DNA of 64,000 nt, from assembly GCA_016169945.1 (NCBI GenBank), contig JADLSH010000393.1:6837501-6901500 (forward strand). Direction: 5' to 3'. The stretch is from Trachythela sp. YZ-2020. Lineage: Eukaryota; Cnidaria; Anthozoa; Malacalcyonacea; Clavulariidae. Below are positions 42,604 through 54,400 of this stretch, piece after piece. A program made the position numbers and the translations under genes. The notes below the pieces were generated by a model, which was given only the letters and a program-made list of their open reading frames with translations, was not told where the DNA came from and made no database searches. How positions within the stretch are numbered: position 1 is the first letter of the stretch; each line of letters starts with the position of its first letter.

Positions 42604-45092
42604 TCATGCATTTGTCCATTTAGTCTTAGAGGTCAACTGCAAATATTTTTCTCTCACCTCACTAAGATTCTCAAAATATTCTTTGGATATGACACTATTC
42701 TCCCTCCCAATCTGTTGCATCCCCATTATGAACAGCTGAAGTGGTGTCTTATTTCGAGTTGTTCGCAATCTATGGTTCATCCAGGAGTCTGAAGATCTAC
42801 GCAACATATCATTAATCATAGGCTTGTACAGTTCATGAAGACAAAACAGATGATCTTCATTATCTGGGTCACGAATGCCGTCCGATTCCATGCCCATAAA
42901 AAGGTCATAAAAACAGATAGAACAGTTTGAAATACATCACACCAAAGCCATGTGCCAGAGCGCGAGTGGTGAGCGGACATTATACACACGCCTGTGTATG
43001 GAGTTCAGCGAACGTAGTCTTCTCCCAACAGGATCAACACGTTTTATTGATTCTCTGAGCCTTCTTCTTTGAACATGAACACCTTGAGATATCAGCTCCC
43101 CTTCTATAGTTTTGGTGCCTGTGAAAATTGTTTTTATAAATTTATATTCTTAAATTATAATAGCGGCATGACATATAACTAAATTAACTCGTGAGTTTAA
43201 TATGATACCAGTTGATGTTGACATATTTTATAAGATAAATGATATTATGAATAAAGAGTGCAATCATAACAATTTTTTTAAAACTCTTAGTTTCAATCCT
43301 AAAATTTAAAATATCAAAATAACATTTATTTCATATCTACTGAAATTATCAGCTGGAAATTTGGAAAAGGAATTTGCCAACTTTTGGTCTCCAACTGTTC
43401 TCTTGGTCCTTTTAGCAAATGTGTTTATAAAACCTGGAAAGTCAATTTATCTACATAGTGGTATTATAATTTAATATCATTAAAGAGAACATTGGGTTCA
43501 AAAAGTAGGGATGCACTGGATATCATATCCGGCCAGATATCCAGGGTGGATAGTGAGATAATCTCATTATACGGCCGGATATTGGAAGTATCTATTTAAG
43601 GTTCAGGCCATCTTTTCAGGTGAAAAAGATGATTTGATACGGTAAAACAAGTAGGAGTGTTGTATCATATTTTTACTCAAAATGATCAGAGAAGCTGGCA
43701 GTATTTAAGTTTTTTTGTGCTCGTTTGCAAATGCAAAAAAGTGGACTTCGCGATTACGATTTTTGGAACCATGCATGTAGACTGTGCAGATCCTTTCCTA
43801 TAATTTCAAGTAAAATAGAATAAATACCCTCGTTTTATAACCAATTAAAATTACTATTTAACTTAAATGAAGGCCAAAACCTTATATGAACAATATCTGG
43901 TATCCGGGAGGATATTTTTCAACTATCCGGCCGGATGGCAAAAAGCTCTTTTCCGGTACACCCCTGCAAAAAAGCATTCTGCATAAGCAAGCTGACAAGT
44001 AAAATTGTCTGGTGTTAGACAGCGTAAAATACTAAAGTACTAGTGTGCACATTGTCAGCTAATGCGTTAGCAGCTTTGTTAATTTTGCAATGGAATATTT
44101 TTTACCTGATCTTGGAAAGTGTCCAACTATGCGTCCTACATAAATATCTAGGGACCCATCATCTATATCACTGTAACAATTTATGTTAGTCAGGTTGTAT
44201 TCAGCAAATCTGTTTTCAATTGTGCATAAACTAACACCCATCATTTGTGCCATATCTCTTTGTGTAAATTCATTTTCTAATAAACAGAGACTTCGTAATT
44301 AGGATGACAAAAAATAAGTATTGAGGTGCCATTTTACCTGACGGTTTATTGATTTACTGATACCACATTAATTTATTTAATATAACTGGCAGCAAACAGT
44401 AAGATTGCAATTGCAATGCATGTACTATCATGGTACGTAAATTATCTATCCACCCCCTACCCCCCACAAGAAATAGACAGTCACACCCTCACTAATAAGC
44501 CTATGATCTATTTAGTTTCAATGGCAAAAAATGCCACAGCACCTGCAATTTTGGATCAGCTGCAAGCAGTAGCAATCACACAGCACAATATCATGTTTAC
44601 AACGGCCATATCTATGCAGACAAAGTCATGCATATTGTGACAGAAAGACCTGACAAGGACACATGAATGAACGATAACGAAAATTCTGGATTAGGGTCAG
44701 GTGGACAGGGCAACACATTTAGTTGGTATTTGGCAAAGTTTCAAGGACTGCCAATAAGCTCCCTTCCCCCAAAGTACCGGTTAAGAGTGCCCAATATGGG
44801 TAATGTACATTATTACCTTGAAAGAAATGTATTTGTTCCTCTGAAATAAACACTTTGGCCTTCCTCTCCTGCCAATTGTTTCTTGTGGTGCTTGGTATGA
44901 AAAATAGTCCTCATTTGTCTCTACATCTCTCCTTAAAAGAATTTTTGCCTGATTAAGCAGGTCAACAATGTCCAGGTCAATGTTTTCACAGGTCATAACC
45001 TGTTCAACAAGCACCTCTAAACGCCTGGAACAAATTGCGCGATTTTCATGATAATTTCTCATAATCATTCTATCATCTATTAATAATCCCAC
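42604..45092 (-). pseudogene. Integrase-like (rve-type) gene with catalytic core deleted
   Basis: Minus-strand exon chain. 45092-44781 reads LLNQAKILLRRDVETNEDYF and GRRGRPKCLF. 44253-44059 is helix-turn-helix-like (AQMMGVSLCTIENRFAEYNL). About 43122-42945 encodes GELISQGVHVQRRRLRESIK, VDPVGRRLRSLNSIHRRVYN and PLALWHM. 42897-42604 resumes at GMESDGIRDPDNEDHLFCLH and SDSWMNHRLRTTRNKTPLQL. This is the order of the integrase-core family widespread in cnidarians and fungi, where 'LALWH.DGNHKLI' begins the DDE core. Here LALWHM is followed directly by a stop and then the post-core region, so roughly 120 residues with the catalytic acids are gone. Confidence 0.7.
43506..43966. mobile_element. Non-autonomous hAT-like MITE
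   Basis: Left end TAGGGATGCACTGG, right end complement CAGGGGTGTACCGG (10 of 14 identical). Flanks TCAAAAAG (43498-43505) and CAAAAAAG (43967-43974) resemble an 8-bp target duplication. Subterminal (A)TCCGGCCGGAT motifs occur at both ends. No ORF. It sits in an intron of the integrase-like relic. Confidence 0.55.
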
Positions 45093-45410
45093 AAAAGTAT
45101 TTTAATTTTGCCAAATAATTTCTAGGTCTTCAACACGAGGGGGGGGGGGAAGATGGGTAGCATATTAAATGCCATAGGCCAATATAAATTTTATTCAACA
45201 GCACATATATTTACATAAAATGTGTTTCAAAGATATTTTAACAACACAACGATAAACATTGATAGATATACTTGAAGTAAACGAAAAATCATGCAAAAAT
45301 GATAGTGATATATAGATAAAATAGGAAATATACATACCCACACATGTCACAAAGGTCTTGTGATCGAATGACCACATGACCACAGGTTGGTAATAAAACA
45401 AGATATTTTA

Positions 45411-46084
45411 CAACAAGCTATTTTACAACATGCTATTTTACAACATGCTATTTCAAAACATGCTATTTTAGAACAAGATATCTTAGAACAAGCTATCTTA
45501 CAACAAGCTATCTTACAACAAGCTATTTAAAAACATGCTATTTCACAACAAGCTATTTTACAACAACCTTACAACATGCTATTTCAAAACAAGCTATTTT
45601 ACAACAAAGAACAAATGAGGGTTGTTTCGCCTAAAAGATAGAAACAAAATCTCGACGTTTCGAGCTAAAGCCCTTCGTCAGGCGAAGTTCGTCAGGCGAA
45701 GTTCGTCAGGAGAAGGGCTTTAGCTCGAAATGTCGAAAATTTTGTTTATATATTTTAGGCACACGCGAAAAACAACCCTCATTTGTTCTTATATGTCCGT
45801 GGCCGAAGCTGAATTAAAGTCTATTTTACAACAAGCTATCTTACAACATGCTATTTCAAAACAAGCTATCTTACGACATGCTATTGCAAAACAAGCTATT
45901 TTACAACAAGACTAAAATTAAGCGTCGGCCACGGACATATAGAACAAATTAGGGTTGATTCGCATGTGCCTAAAATATATAAACAAAATCTCGATGTTTA
46001 GAGCTAAAGCCCTTCTTAAAGAATTTTACAACAAGCTATCTTACAACATGTTATTTCAAAACAAGCCATTTTACAACTAGCTAT
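45411..46084. repeat. 15-bp minisatellite (GCTATTTTACAACAT units), interrupted
   Basis: Blocks at about 45411-45605, 45826-45912 and 46022-46084 consist of degenerate 15-mers such as GCTATTTTACAACAT, GCTATTTCAAAACAA and GCTATCTTACAACAA. The period of 15 keeps reading frames open and yields pentapeptide-like patterns. The blocks are separated by a foldback element. Confidence 0.85.
45607..45792. repeat. Foldback repeat (~186 bp) inside the minisatellite
   Basis: AGAACAAATGAGGGTTGTTTCG at the left is the complement of the right end (CGCGAAAAACAACCCTCATTTGTTC region). CGAGCTAAAGCCCTTC pairs with GAAGGGCTTTAGCTCG. The loop contains three copies of GTTCGTCAGG-like units. A further half copy occurs at about 45940-46016. 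GTCCGTGGCCGA (45797) and TCGGCCACGGAC (45925) form an outer inverted pair. Confidence 0.85.
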
Positions 46085-46470
46085 TTTGGACAAACATTCT
46101 CCAAGACTGGCATTGAATGCCTTTTCAAAAATTGGGGAGGTTTTCTCATAAAAAGATTTGGTTGCTTGTTTAATGTTCTTCTGCGATGCTTTTAAGCTAC
46201 CATTTGGTGTTTGGAAATTACATGCTGCATTAACTGCTGCAGAAACTGCTGGGTTGGTTAGAATGGTAGACTTGTAGAATGCAGAATTAACTGCCTGCAT
46301 ATCGAACAGAACAACCTTGGAAAAAGAGTGCTCTTGTTTTCTTGTGTCACTTAATTTCGTCCAATTAGTTTGAGAAAACACATCCAGGTATCTTTTTCGA
46401 GTGTCATAAAGATGGGGATTCCATGTTTTATAGCATTTTTTAATTGGGGTAATTTCTTTCCAAACACCAT
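46016..46470 (-). pseudogene. Unidentified ORF that reads through into the minisatellite
   Basis: One minus-strand frame is open from about 46470 to 46016. It reads VWKEITPIKKCYKTWNPHLY, then RYLDVFSQTNWTKLSDTRKQ, then SLKASQKNIKQATKSFYEK, and ends in Cys-rich pentapeptides (SCKMACFEITCCKIACC) encoded by the 15-bp minisatellite. The body looks like genuine protein sequence, rich in Trp, Lys and Tyr, but I cannot name the family. The C-terminal pentapeptides are probably an accident of the repeat. Upstream, a different frame is also protein-like (KENFNIDYMVFGKKLPQL), so a frameshift near 46485 is likely. Confidence 0.4.
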
Positions 46471-46708
46471 GTAGTCGATATTAAAATTTTCTTTAACTTT
46501 GTCAAAAAAACTTCGATATTGACTATATTGTTCTTTCCTCCAATGCTAAGCATATTTGGCATTGGCTTCACCCTTCAGCTTTCTTTAGTTTGCTTTTTAC
46601 CTCATTAGAAATATCATATGCAGCAGTTCTTGCAAATCCACACGTAGCAATACAAATTGTTTCCAAAGCAATACAAATTGTTAAGAGTTTGTAATATTCC
46701 ACAATGTG

Positions 46709-49700
46709 CAGGGACGCCGGAACTGGGGGGCAGGAGGGGCGACTGCCCCTCTTGCCTTTCGCCAAGAGGGGCAAAGGGGGCAGAAGTGCCTTCACTCGGC
46801 CAAATTTAAGAAAGTGTATTCGCCCCAGATAAATAGCTTTAAAATAGTCTGTTTTCTTTAAAATACTGTCAGGCAACCCTAATCCTATTCCTACTCTAAC
46901 CTTAACCTAATCCTGCCCCTCATCCTACCCTTAATCCTGAAATGATACAATTCGTAAAGCACTACACTAAGTAACCACCTTTTTGTTATTGTCTTAACCG
47001 CTGTACTGTTTGATTGTGGATTCAGAAATCAATTGGCCGCAAAATGCAAATTCACTTTCTCGACAAAGAAACCCAATTCGATCCTCGTGTACAGACAGTA
47101 GCCGTAGGAAAATGTAATAGTCACAGTTGTTATGGATATTAAATTATGGAGAGATGATCCTGGAATGACCAATTGAAGCTGCGGCCCTACAGTTCGCGTA
47201 TCGTTATTCGTGATGCCTAGAGAAGAACGGAATAAAAAAGCTACTACGAAAGCTCTCGCAGAAGCGGCCGCTAAGCCTGGTCAAGCAAAAATAACATCGC
47301 TTTTCACTACAGAAAGGACAAGGCATAGAACTGAATCATCTGATTCTGAACAAAGTGAGCCAAATCTATCACTATCAGACCCATCAACCAGTGACGAGAA
47401 AACTGTTGAAATTGACGAAAGTGATGATAATGATATGTCGCAACAAGAGTCGCACAGTCAGATAGATCATCAAAGTGCATGCATGCAACTGCAAGCAACA
47501 TGGGTCAAATGTGCGAATGATTTTACAAGCGCAGACAAAGAAAAAAGCGCAAAAAACGGGCGATATTTTCAAGGAGAATGGTTCAACGGTCGCGAGTGGT
47601 TAGCCTACAATAGGAAAGAGAATAAAGCCTTTTGCTCAATTTGTGCTACCTATGCAGGCCACACTGACACACAGAAAGGAGTATTTGGCAACTATAAACT
47701 CGGGTTCAGTAACTGGAAGAAAGGCACTGAAAAATTCAAGGAACACGAAGAAAGCCTTGCCCATAAAACTGCCTATGCTGCTACAATAGTGCCGTAACAA
47801 AGCAGCATCAGCTCAGTATATAATTCAATCAGACTAGCAACGCAACAGCTTCGAAAGCAAGGGTTGATTTCCCACCTTCAAACGTTGAAGACACTCTTAC
47901 GTCAGGGAGTGGCAATTAGAGGAAACACAGATTCTGAGTCTAATATTTATCAATTCGATCTTGACAAAGCGTCAACGACAAAGGACTGAAATTGCTTCTT
48001 GACGAGAATCGCTACGTAACAGCTCACAACATCTTAGAAGAGCAAAAGCAGATGCTTGTTCTAAGCGCTCGAAGACTATTGCTAGATGACATTCTGAGAA
48101 AAAAGTTTTACTCAATTCTGGCGGACGAATCATCAGATTTGTCGAAAAAGGAGCAGCTGTCTTTCTCCGTGAGAACTTGCAATGATAATTATGAAGTGTC
48201 GGAAGACTTTGTTGGGATTTTCGATTGTTCACAAGGTCTTTCATCTGAGGCATTACTACATTATACTAAAGATATTCTCCTCAGGTGCTGCATGGATGGT
48301 AACAGAATGGCAGCTATGGGATTCGACGGGGCTGCAGCAATGAAATCGTTAGCAAGAAAACTCCAGGCAGATGTTGCTCCGAATGCCATTTGTGTTCATT
48401 GTTTCGCTCATTGCAATGAACTCATTATACAGGACGCAGCAAAGCAGTCAAATTTACTGTCCACATCGCTTGATCTATGTCAGTCGTTGTATGCCATCGT
48501 GGGTGCCTATCCAAAACGTATTTTGCTATTCGAAGAAATACAGAAAGATTTCCAGAACGAAAGCAATACAAGCGATTACAAAGTTTTACGACTCCAGAGC
48601 CTCTCCGCTACAAGATGGACGACAAGGGTAAAGGCCGCTGATGTAATCTTCAAGAAGTTGGCAGAACTTCTCAAAACGTTGGAAACGCTAGAAATGGATC
48701 CAACCGTCACCGCTGACACCAAAGCAAGAATTCGAGGAATTCTGAGGCGCCAGTTATCTTCACTTGATGTTCTTTTTAAGTTGAATGCTACACGAAAGCT
48801 TGTTGGTTTACTGGAGAAGCTGTCAAAAGAACTCCAAGCAGTTGATATTTCAGCCGAGTATGCTCTATTTTCTATAAGACACGTTCTCCGACTCCTCCAT
48901 GAGATGAGATGCGAAGAAGAGTTCAAGCACTTACTCGACGAAGTTAAAAAGATTCACGGTATTACGGAGACCAATGATGACGTTCCTCAGGTTCGACAAA
49001 GAAAAATCCCAAGGTGGATGGAGGGTGGAGAGATGATGCTAACAGAGGGTCTTCATGGACGAGAAGGCGACGTTCACAATCCAGGCGTTGCACTAATGCG
49101 CAGATCTTATTACGGAGCCATTGATGCAATCATAACAAGTCTGGAAGAGAGATTTGAGCAAGAAGAGCTACCCTTCTTACGAGCACCGAGAGAATCCTGC
49201 TAACCGCGATGAAAGAAAGAGGAGTCTCGTTGGCGGGGTTAACGACCTCTCTTGTAAACAAAGAAGATCTGAAGACGCAGCTTGACAATCTGCCGACGAT
49301 CATGGGCCTTTACAACGTGGAGCAGGAAACGAAGCTAACAGAAATTACTCGGATTTCTACCATTGCACAAATTTTCAATGCTATGCCATCAGCAAAGAAA
49401 CAGTGCTCAGAGGTCCACAAGCTAATCATGCTTTATTACACGGTCCCGCTTGCATCAGCCTCCCGTGAGCGCACGTTTAGCGCCATGCGTCAACTCAAAA
49501 CCTGGCTGCGGTCAAAGACTGAAGGAAATCATTTGAATGACATCATGTTTGCCAACATTCAGAAGAAATACATGGATATGGTTGATATATGCGCGGTTGC
49601 TAAAGAGTTCATTGAGAGAAATGAAAGAAGAATTACATATTTTGGAAAATACTAGATGTGATTTACATAATAAAGTGCATTTATTTAATGTATGGGGCAA

Positions 49701-49965
49701 ATGACGTGATATAACATTTTGTAGTTTAAATAATTCCTGTTGATCAACATATACATTTGTTTAGTTTAATATTCAATCTGAAATATATACATTACTTTAC
49801 AATTTATCATTATTGTCAACCATTTTGGAAGCAGTGTTTTTTGACCGAAAAAGTTAAAAATGCCAATCATAAAAATAAATAAATAAAATAAAACCAAAAG
49901 GGGAAAAAATGTGCCCTTAGACGGGAATTTGCCCCTCCTGCCCTTTTATCATTCCGGCGTCCCTG
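46709..49965 (+). mobile_element. hAT transposon with perfect 8-bp TSD
   Basis: Ends are CAGGGACGCCGGAA at 46709 and its complement ending at 49965, followed inward by GGGCAGGAGGGGC at both ends. ACAATGTG flanks at 46701-46708 and 49966-49973. It is 3,257 bp long and contains a plus-strand hAT transposase gene with a few lesions. It lies within older repeats. Confidence 0.95.
47210..49655 (+). pseudogene. hAT-family transposase (TTF zinc finger, DUF4371-like, dimerisation domain)
   Basis: The first part (47210-47797) has an acidic/Ser-rich N-terminus and a TTF-type finger: FNGREWLAYNRKENKAFCSI, GFSNWKKGTEKFKEHEESLA. A TAA at 47795 interrupts; the same frame continues with RKQGLISHLQTLKTLLRQGV. 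After a frameshift near 47970 the next part (47992-49203) carries FYSILADESSDLSKKEQL (first catalytic Asp region), GFDGAAAMKSLARKLQ (second Asp region) and CVHCFAHCNELII. Another shift near 49190 leads to 49209-49655, with YYTVPLASASRERTFSAMRQ and KTWLRSKTEGNHLNDIM, the hAT C-terminal dimerisation region that includes the last catalytic Glu area. Only three lesions in ~2.4 kb and clean ends point to a relatively young insertion. It is similar to ZMYM1-like hAT proteins. Confidence 0.85.
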
Positions 49966-50750
49966 ACAATGTGAGTATAAATATCAAGCTTTATTAAAGA
50001 GAAAATCGATCGGAGTGTAAAATTTTATATGATCTTAATTATGTAAACAAAATTTTTCCATTCTAGTATCCATCACGCCGGTGTAGCGATCTCAGATTGT
50101 CACCGTGCTGAGATTGTCTTTGGACTAGTGCGCATGCGCGAGTTGAAGCCTGCAATCTCAGCACGCGTTACAGTGGTCTGAAATTGTCATAGTGCTGATT
50201 TTGTTCTGCTAAGATTGCGTGCTAATATTGTTGTGCTAATATCAGATTAACTATACACTTCCTCCATGCTGATATTGACAGTTTTTGTTGAAATACACAT
50301 TTTTCTTTGCCATGAATATGATGATCTGTTGAAGATTGTCCCTCGCAAATAGTAAAACTTTTAAATAGTATAAATAACTTTTTATCATGAATCTTCGAAG
50401 GGAGTTTGCCAAATGTCACAGCACAATAGAAGCAAGTTCGCGGGGCAAGTGTTTATTAAATCAAAGATTGTCATTTTATTTTGTAGCAAATATTTTCACT
50501 CGAAGTTCATAAATACTGCGAGCTCTTACACAATTATCCATAAACGATATTTAAAATCGGCATTAGAAATGTTTGAAATGTACATGTCGAGGGAACTCAA
50601 TCACCGACAAATATCTTGTAGATCTGTTTCTGTTTGGGGCATATGGCTGATGCTGAATAGAGAAAGGAAGCTTATTTTGTACCAAAATCATCTGGCATTA
50701 TTGGCTAGAGTAAAAGAATAAAGTAGGGTGCATTGTTGATTTACCCATTA

Positions 50751-51194
50751 AGGCCGGTACACACTAGGCGACAAATTACTGCAACGCGTCGCTGCAACAA
50801 ATTGCTACGTGTGTACAGTTGGGTGTCAAGTTGCATGAACTCATTGAGGAGGTATGTTTGAGCGACAAATCGCCCCGTGTGAACAGTCGAAACAAAGACT
50901 TCTTCTTATGCGGTTTTTGAGGGATATCTGGGGTTAATACGGTAAAATCGATGTCGCTTTTTATTGGTTGCAAAAATGTGCACACGCTGTGCAAGAGTTA
51001 TAATTAGTTTTGTCGGCGCAACAGGTCGCACAAAATCAAACTGGTTTGATTTTGTGCGACATGTTGCGGCGATAAATTTGTGTCACGGGGGCAAAATTTT
51101 CACTCAAATTCTCCTGTTCAGACGAAGAAATTTGTCGCTGCGATGTGTTGCAGCGACGCGTTGCAGCAATTTGTCGCCTAGTGTGTGCCGGCCT
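50751..51194. mobile_element. Harbinger-like MITE nested in the Ginger1 element
   Basis: Left end AGGCCGGTACACACTAGGCG, right end the complement with one early mismatch; arms extend about 48 bp through GACAAATT and CTGCAACGCGTCGCTGCAAC. It is flanked by TTA at 50748-50750 and 51195-51197, the 3-bp duplication typical of PIF/Harbinger. It is 444 bp with no transposase. It interrupts a copy of the TTAACCCATT repeat. Confidence 0.8.
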
Positions 51195-51309
51195 TTAAGG
51201 TGCAATGGTTTCCAATTGACAAGTAGAATAATCTGGCATTTAAGACAGATTACTAATATATAACAAAGTAGGCACACCTGGGGTTAATAAGAGACATTGG
51301 CCGATAGTT

Positions 51310-51530
51310 TTGTTAACCTATTGAGGTACAAGGGCCTTCCTTCGATGAGTGAAATTGTCTGGCATTAGAGTAAAAATAACAAACTAAGCTGCACAAGGGT
51401 GTATTAACCCTTGAAGACCCTTCCCTGTTAACCCATTAAGGGGGAAGGGTCTTCCCATGACGAGTAAAATTGTCTAGCGTTAGGCAGAATAAAATAACAA
51501 AGTGGGAGCATTGTGCCTTAATGAGTTAAT
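51310..51530. repeat. Two adjacent TTAACCCATT MITE copies
   Basis: About 51314-51408 and 51436-51530. Both contain the internal string 'GA(C/T)GAGT(A/G)AAATTGTCTRGC', a TTAAC-type start and an 'AGTAAAATAACAAA' stretch. They are members of the repeat defined best at 56589-56700. Confidence 0.7.
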
Positions 51531-52004
51531 CATCAGTACACATGTTTTTAGTGAAGAAGGGGTTGCTTATAATACAGTGGCAGAATATTAAGTTTCCATG
51601 CTTCCAATGAGAGGGTTTGTGGAGAGCAAGGAGGCTTACTAAAGAATTAAGTACTATATACAACATGAGCGACTGCGTTGTATTGGATATACCAACTTGA
51701 GCCAAAGACGAGAGTTGTATATCTGATACAACATGGACACAAATGTTGTATATTACTCATCAAATGCCTGCATCTAAATATTGGTAGTTCACTATGATCA
51801 AATTTTGCCAAGAAATCAAACTTAAAGTGTATGTCAAATGATACAGATTCTGCATCACATATACAGATTCTGATTAAACATGCATTTCTTTTTAAATTTC
51901 TTTATGAATTATTAATGAGTTTGATAAAGGTATATTAAAATATTCACCTACAGTATATAGAATCTTAATAGTCTGTACAGTTATATCACTAATTACATAT
52001 AGGA

Positions 52005-53167
52005 TTATTTACAGGTCTTACAAAGAAAACGTGTGTTCTTTCTAACCACTCTTGGGACTCTTTCACATCCACGATGGAACCATTCCAGGCACTTGTCACA
52101 CTGGACCATAAAAACATTCTTTATGTGTGGTTGCCTGCAATGGCAAAAAAACTTCAATTTCTTCACTGCTATGATATATTTCATGATTTCGGTCTGCACT
52201 TGACATTGGGAAAGGTGAAATTTCTCCATCTTGCATGCATTTGGACAGGTGCCCACGCATTTCCTCTTGCTGCCATAGACAATTCTGTGGTAATTCACCA
52301 AAGCACAGACTGCTTGTAACAGCAATTGCAAATAACCCGCAGTCTGAAGTTCCTTTTTGCTTCTGCATGTCTGCCACAACAATATCATGGACTTAGATGC
52401 TGGCATGAGCATATATGCAATTTGCCGCAAGAATTTATCCTTACACAAGACATTAATCTTATTATACAGACTGTCATAAATGACAACTGTGTCCTTTGGG
52501 CATCCGACATTACTGACAACAATCCAGTGGTTTCCAGCAATATTTAAAACTTGCACAAAACATTGTTCAGAAGTACCAACACGCTGAGAAGCATCCGGAA
52601 CAAAAACACAGACAGCCTGCAAGCCTCCAATGTTTTCGAACTGCTTTGCTAGTATTGCCTGCGCATGGTCAATGTGTTTGTCTGATAACCATTTGCCTTT
52701 TAAAATGTCTGGGACTAGTTTTGTTATATTCTTCTTGAGTACTGCTGACTTAACAGGTACAACTTTTCTCTTTTTACCCTTAATGTGAGCAACAACCTCT
52801 GTCTTCATCGGCTTTGTCTGGGTGGCTGGTGTCACCAGTTTTATGACATTTTGGCAATCCTGGAGCAGAAGTTGGCAATCCTGGGGCAGAAGTTGGCAAT
52901 CCTGGGGCAGAAGTTGGCAATCCTGGGGTAGAGGTGGGAATGGTCTGACAATTCTGCAGTTGAGCAGGCTGATTAACAGGTGCAACATCATTCTCCTCAT
53001 CACAACTGCTTGAGTCAGGACTGTTAGAAGCTGGTGACAATACTGGTCTGTGAAGTTCACATGTAATCTGTGGTCAGACTTGATCGTACGGGACTTTCAC
53101 TTTTAGATTTTCACCAGCATCAACATGTGCAAGCTGGATTCTTTGATGATTATCTATTTCAACAATC
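52005..53167 (-). pseudogene. Ginger1 transposase C-terminus: Ulp1-like protease and PHD finger
   Basis: Last exon, acceptor at 53169-53168. It opens IVEIDNHQRIQLAHVDAGEN (continuing the GPY/F region), followed by a frame change to a Ser/Pro-rich linker with SAPGLPT heptads. The protease part has LSDKHIDHAQAILAKQFENI, AGNHWIVVSNVG (catalytic His), VVIYDSLY (Asp) and, after a shift near 52365, QKGTSDCGLFAIAV (oxyanion Gln region and catalytic Cys). This is the C48 (Ulp1-like) triad in order. A second shift near 52150 restores the frame for the PHD finger: FFCHCRQP, VQCDKCLEWFHRGCE, LCKTC, a complete C4-H-C3 set. Two to four frameshifts are needed overall, so this copy is inactive. Role in transposition is unknown. 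Confidence 0.75.
52851..52935. repeat. 21-bp minisatellite in the linker
   Basis: About four units of TTGGCAATCCTGGGGCAGAAG. On the minus strand they encode the heptad SAPGLPT in the frame used by the Ser-rich linker, or QDCQLLP in the other frame. Confidence 0.9.
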
Positions 53168-53397
53168 CTAAAAAATATACATTTAATCGATTTTATCTTG
53201 CAATTCTACTTCAAATACTGATCTGATCTGATCTGTTTCTTTCACAGAAAGTAGAGAACAAACAAGCTTGCTTGCAGAAGCTTGAAATTGTTTTTTGTTT
53301 TTAATTAAAAAAATAAATTGAAATTAAAGCATCTAGTTCAATCAAGTGAAGTGCAAAAAAAATCTTTGAAGTTCAGGCTAAGAACTAACATTTTCTT

Positions 53398-53692
53398 AAC
53401 CTTTACCCCATTAAGTAGCAAGACTCTCCCCTTGATGAGTAATTGTCTGACGTTAGAGTAAAAGAATAGAGTATGGCGCATTGCCAGTCAATGGGTTAAA
53501 GACTATCTAGAACTAGAATGAACATGCACTGCCTTTTTATGAATACAGTGAAAGGTAAAGCTAATTGTCATGGAACTATGCCTGAGTTAAATCTTTCACT
53601 GTTTTATGTAACTCATTAAGAGGTAAGTCCCCTTGACAAGTAAAATCATCTGGAATTAGTAAATAACAGAGTAGGGTGAATTTTTGCCTCAA
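53398..53692. repeat. TTAACCCATT MITE fragments
   Basis: Fragments at 53398-53508 and 53610-53692 with 'CCCCTTGATGAGT', 'TTGTCTGACGTTAG' and 'CCCCTTGACAAGTAAAAT'. Same family as 56589-56700; intronic within the Ginger1 gene. Confidence 0.65.
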
Positions 53693-53696
53693 TTAC

Positions 53697-53854
53697 CTGT
53701 AGGGGCCAGTCCATATTGCATCCATCTTGCCACCTTTTCGTCCAGTGTTCTTCATATTTTTAGGGAGAACTATGTCTCCAGCTGCAAGTTTAACACCTTT
53801 TTCTTTTCTCTTCGCATATTCCTTCTTTTGCTTCGCTTGGGCTTTTTCAACATT
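53697..53854 (-). pseudogene. Ginger1 transposase, GPY/F exon
   Basis: Acceptor AAATAG (AG at 53856-53855), donor GTAATT at 53696. It encodes NVEKAQAKQKKEYAKRKEK, KLAAGDIVLPKN, then IWTGPYR. The GPY motif at the exon end is the hallmark of the GPY/F domain found after the integrase core in gypsy-like integrases and Ginger1 transposases. The next exon continues with IVEID in the expected way. Confidence 0.75.
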
Positions 53855-54400
53855 CTATTTTACCTATAAAAATAATACACTTTATTATATACACAAGCTC
53901 TGGATACGAGGTATTCTGCAATCTGATTGGTTCTGTACCAGCAGGATATTAGCTCATATCCTGCTAGTAGAGAAAAGTAGAAAAATGACTGGCAGATTTG
54001 GACAATTAAATGAAGAGGAAATTCAAGTTTTACTTGAAAAAAGTAAATATCCAGATCCAGAACTTGTGTATATAATAAAACAGTTATTCTACTCACTCTC
54101 GCCGTGTATGACTGATAGCCGACTCGGCAACATCGCGCCTCGTCTGCTATCAGCTCATATACTACTCGAGTTTGTAGAATAACTGTTAAATATTCGACTT
54201 CTCTCAACCATTTACCCTAATACCAGGCTCCCCCCTTGTAAAATCATTTGGTGTCAGAATATAGTTAATAGAAATATGATTATATTTCTATTAACTATGG
54301 ATAGACAGACTAAAAGACCCTGCCATTAGAAAGATTAAAAAAGAAGGGCATAAAGTTGGTAAAACAGCTGATCTGATGAATAGTTGAAAATATTTTTAAC

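Noticed and set aside
45730..45915. Ala/Gln-rich repeat protein on the plus strand
   Set aside because: It is the 15-bp minisatellite and a foldback arm; no splice or start context.
50413..50721. 102-codon ORF inside the Ginger1 element
   Set aside because: No recognisable motif, opposite strand to the transposase and partly overlapping MITE sequence.
52822..53013. Trp/Ser repeat protein on the plus strand
   Set aside because: Produced by reading the 21-bp minisatellite in the wrong strand; the minus strand holds the Ginger1 gene.
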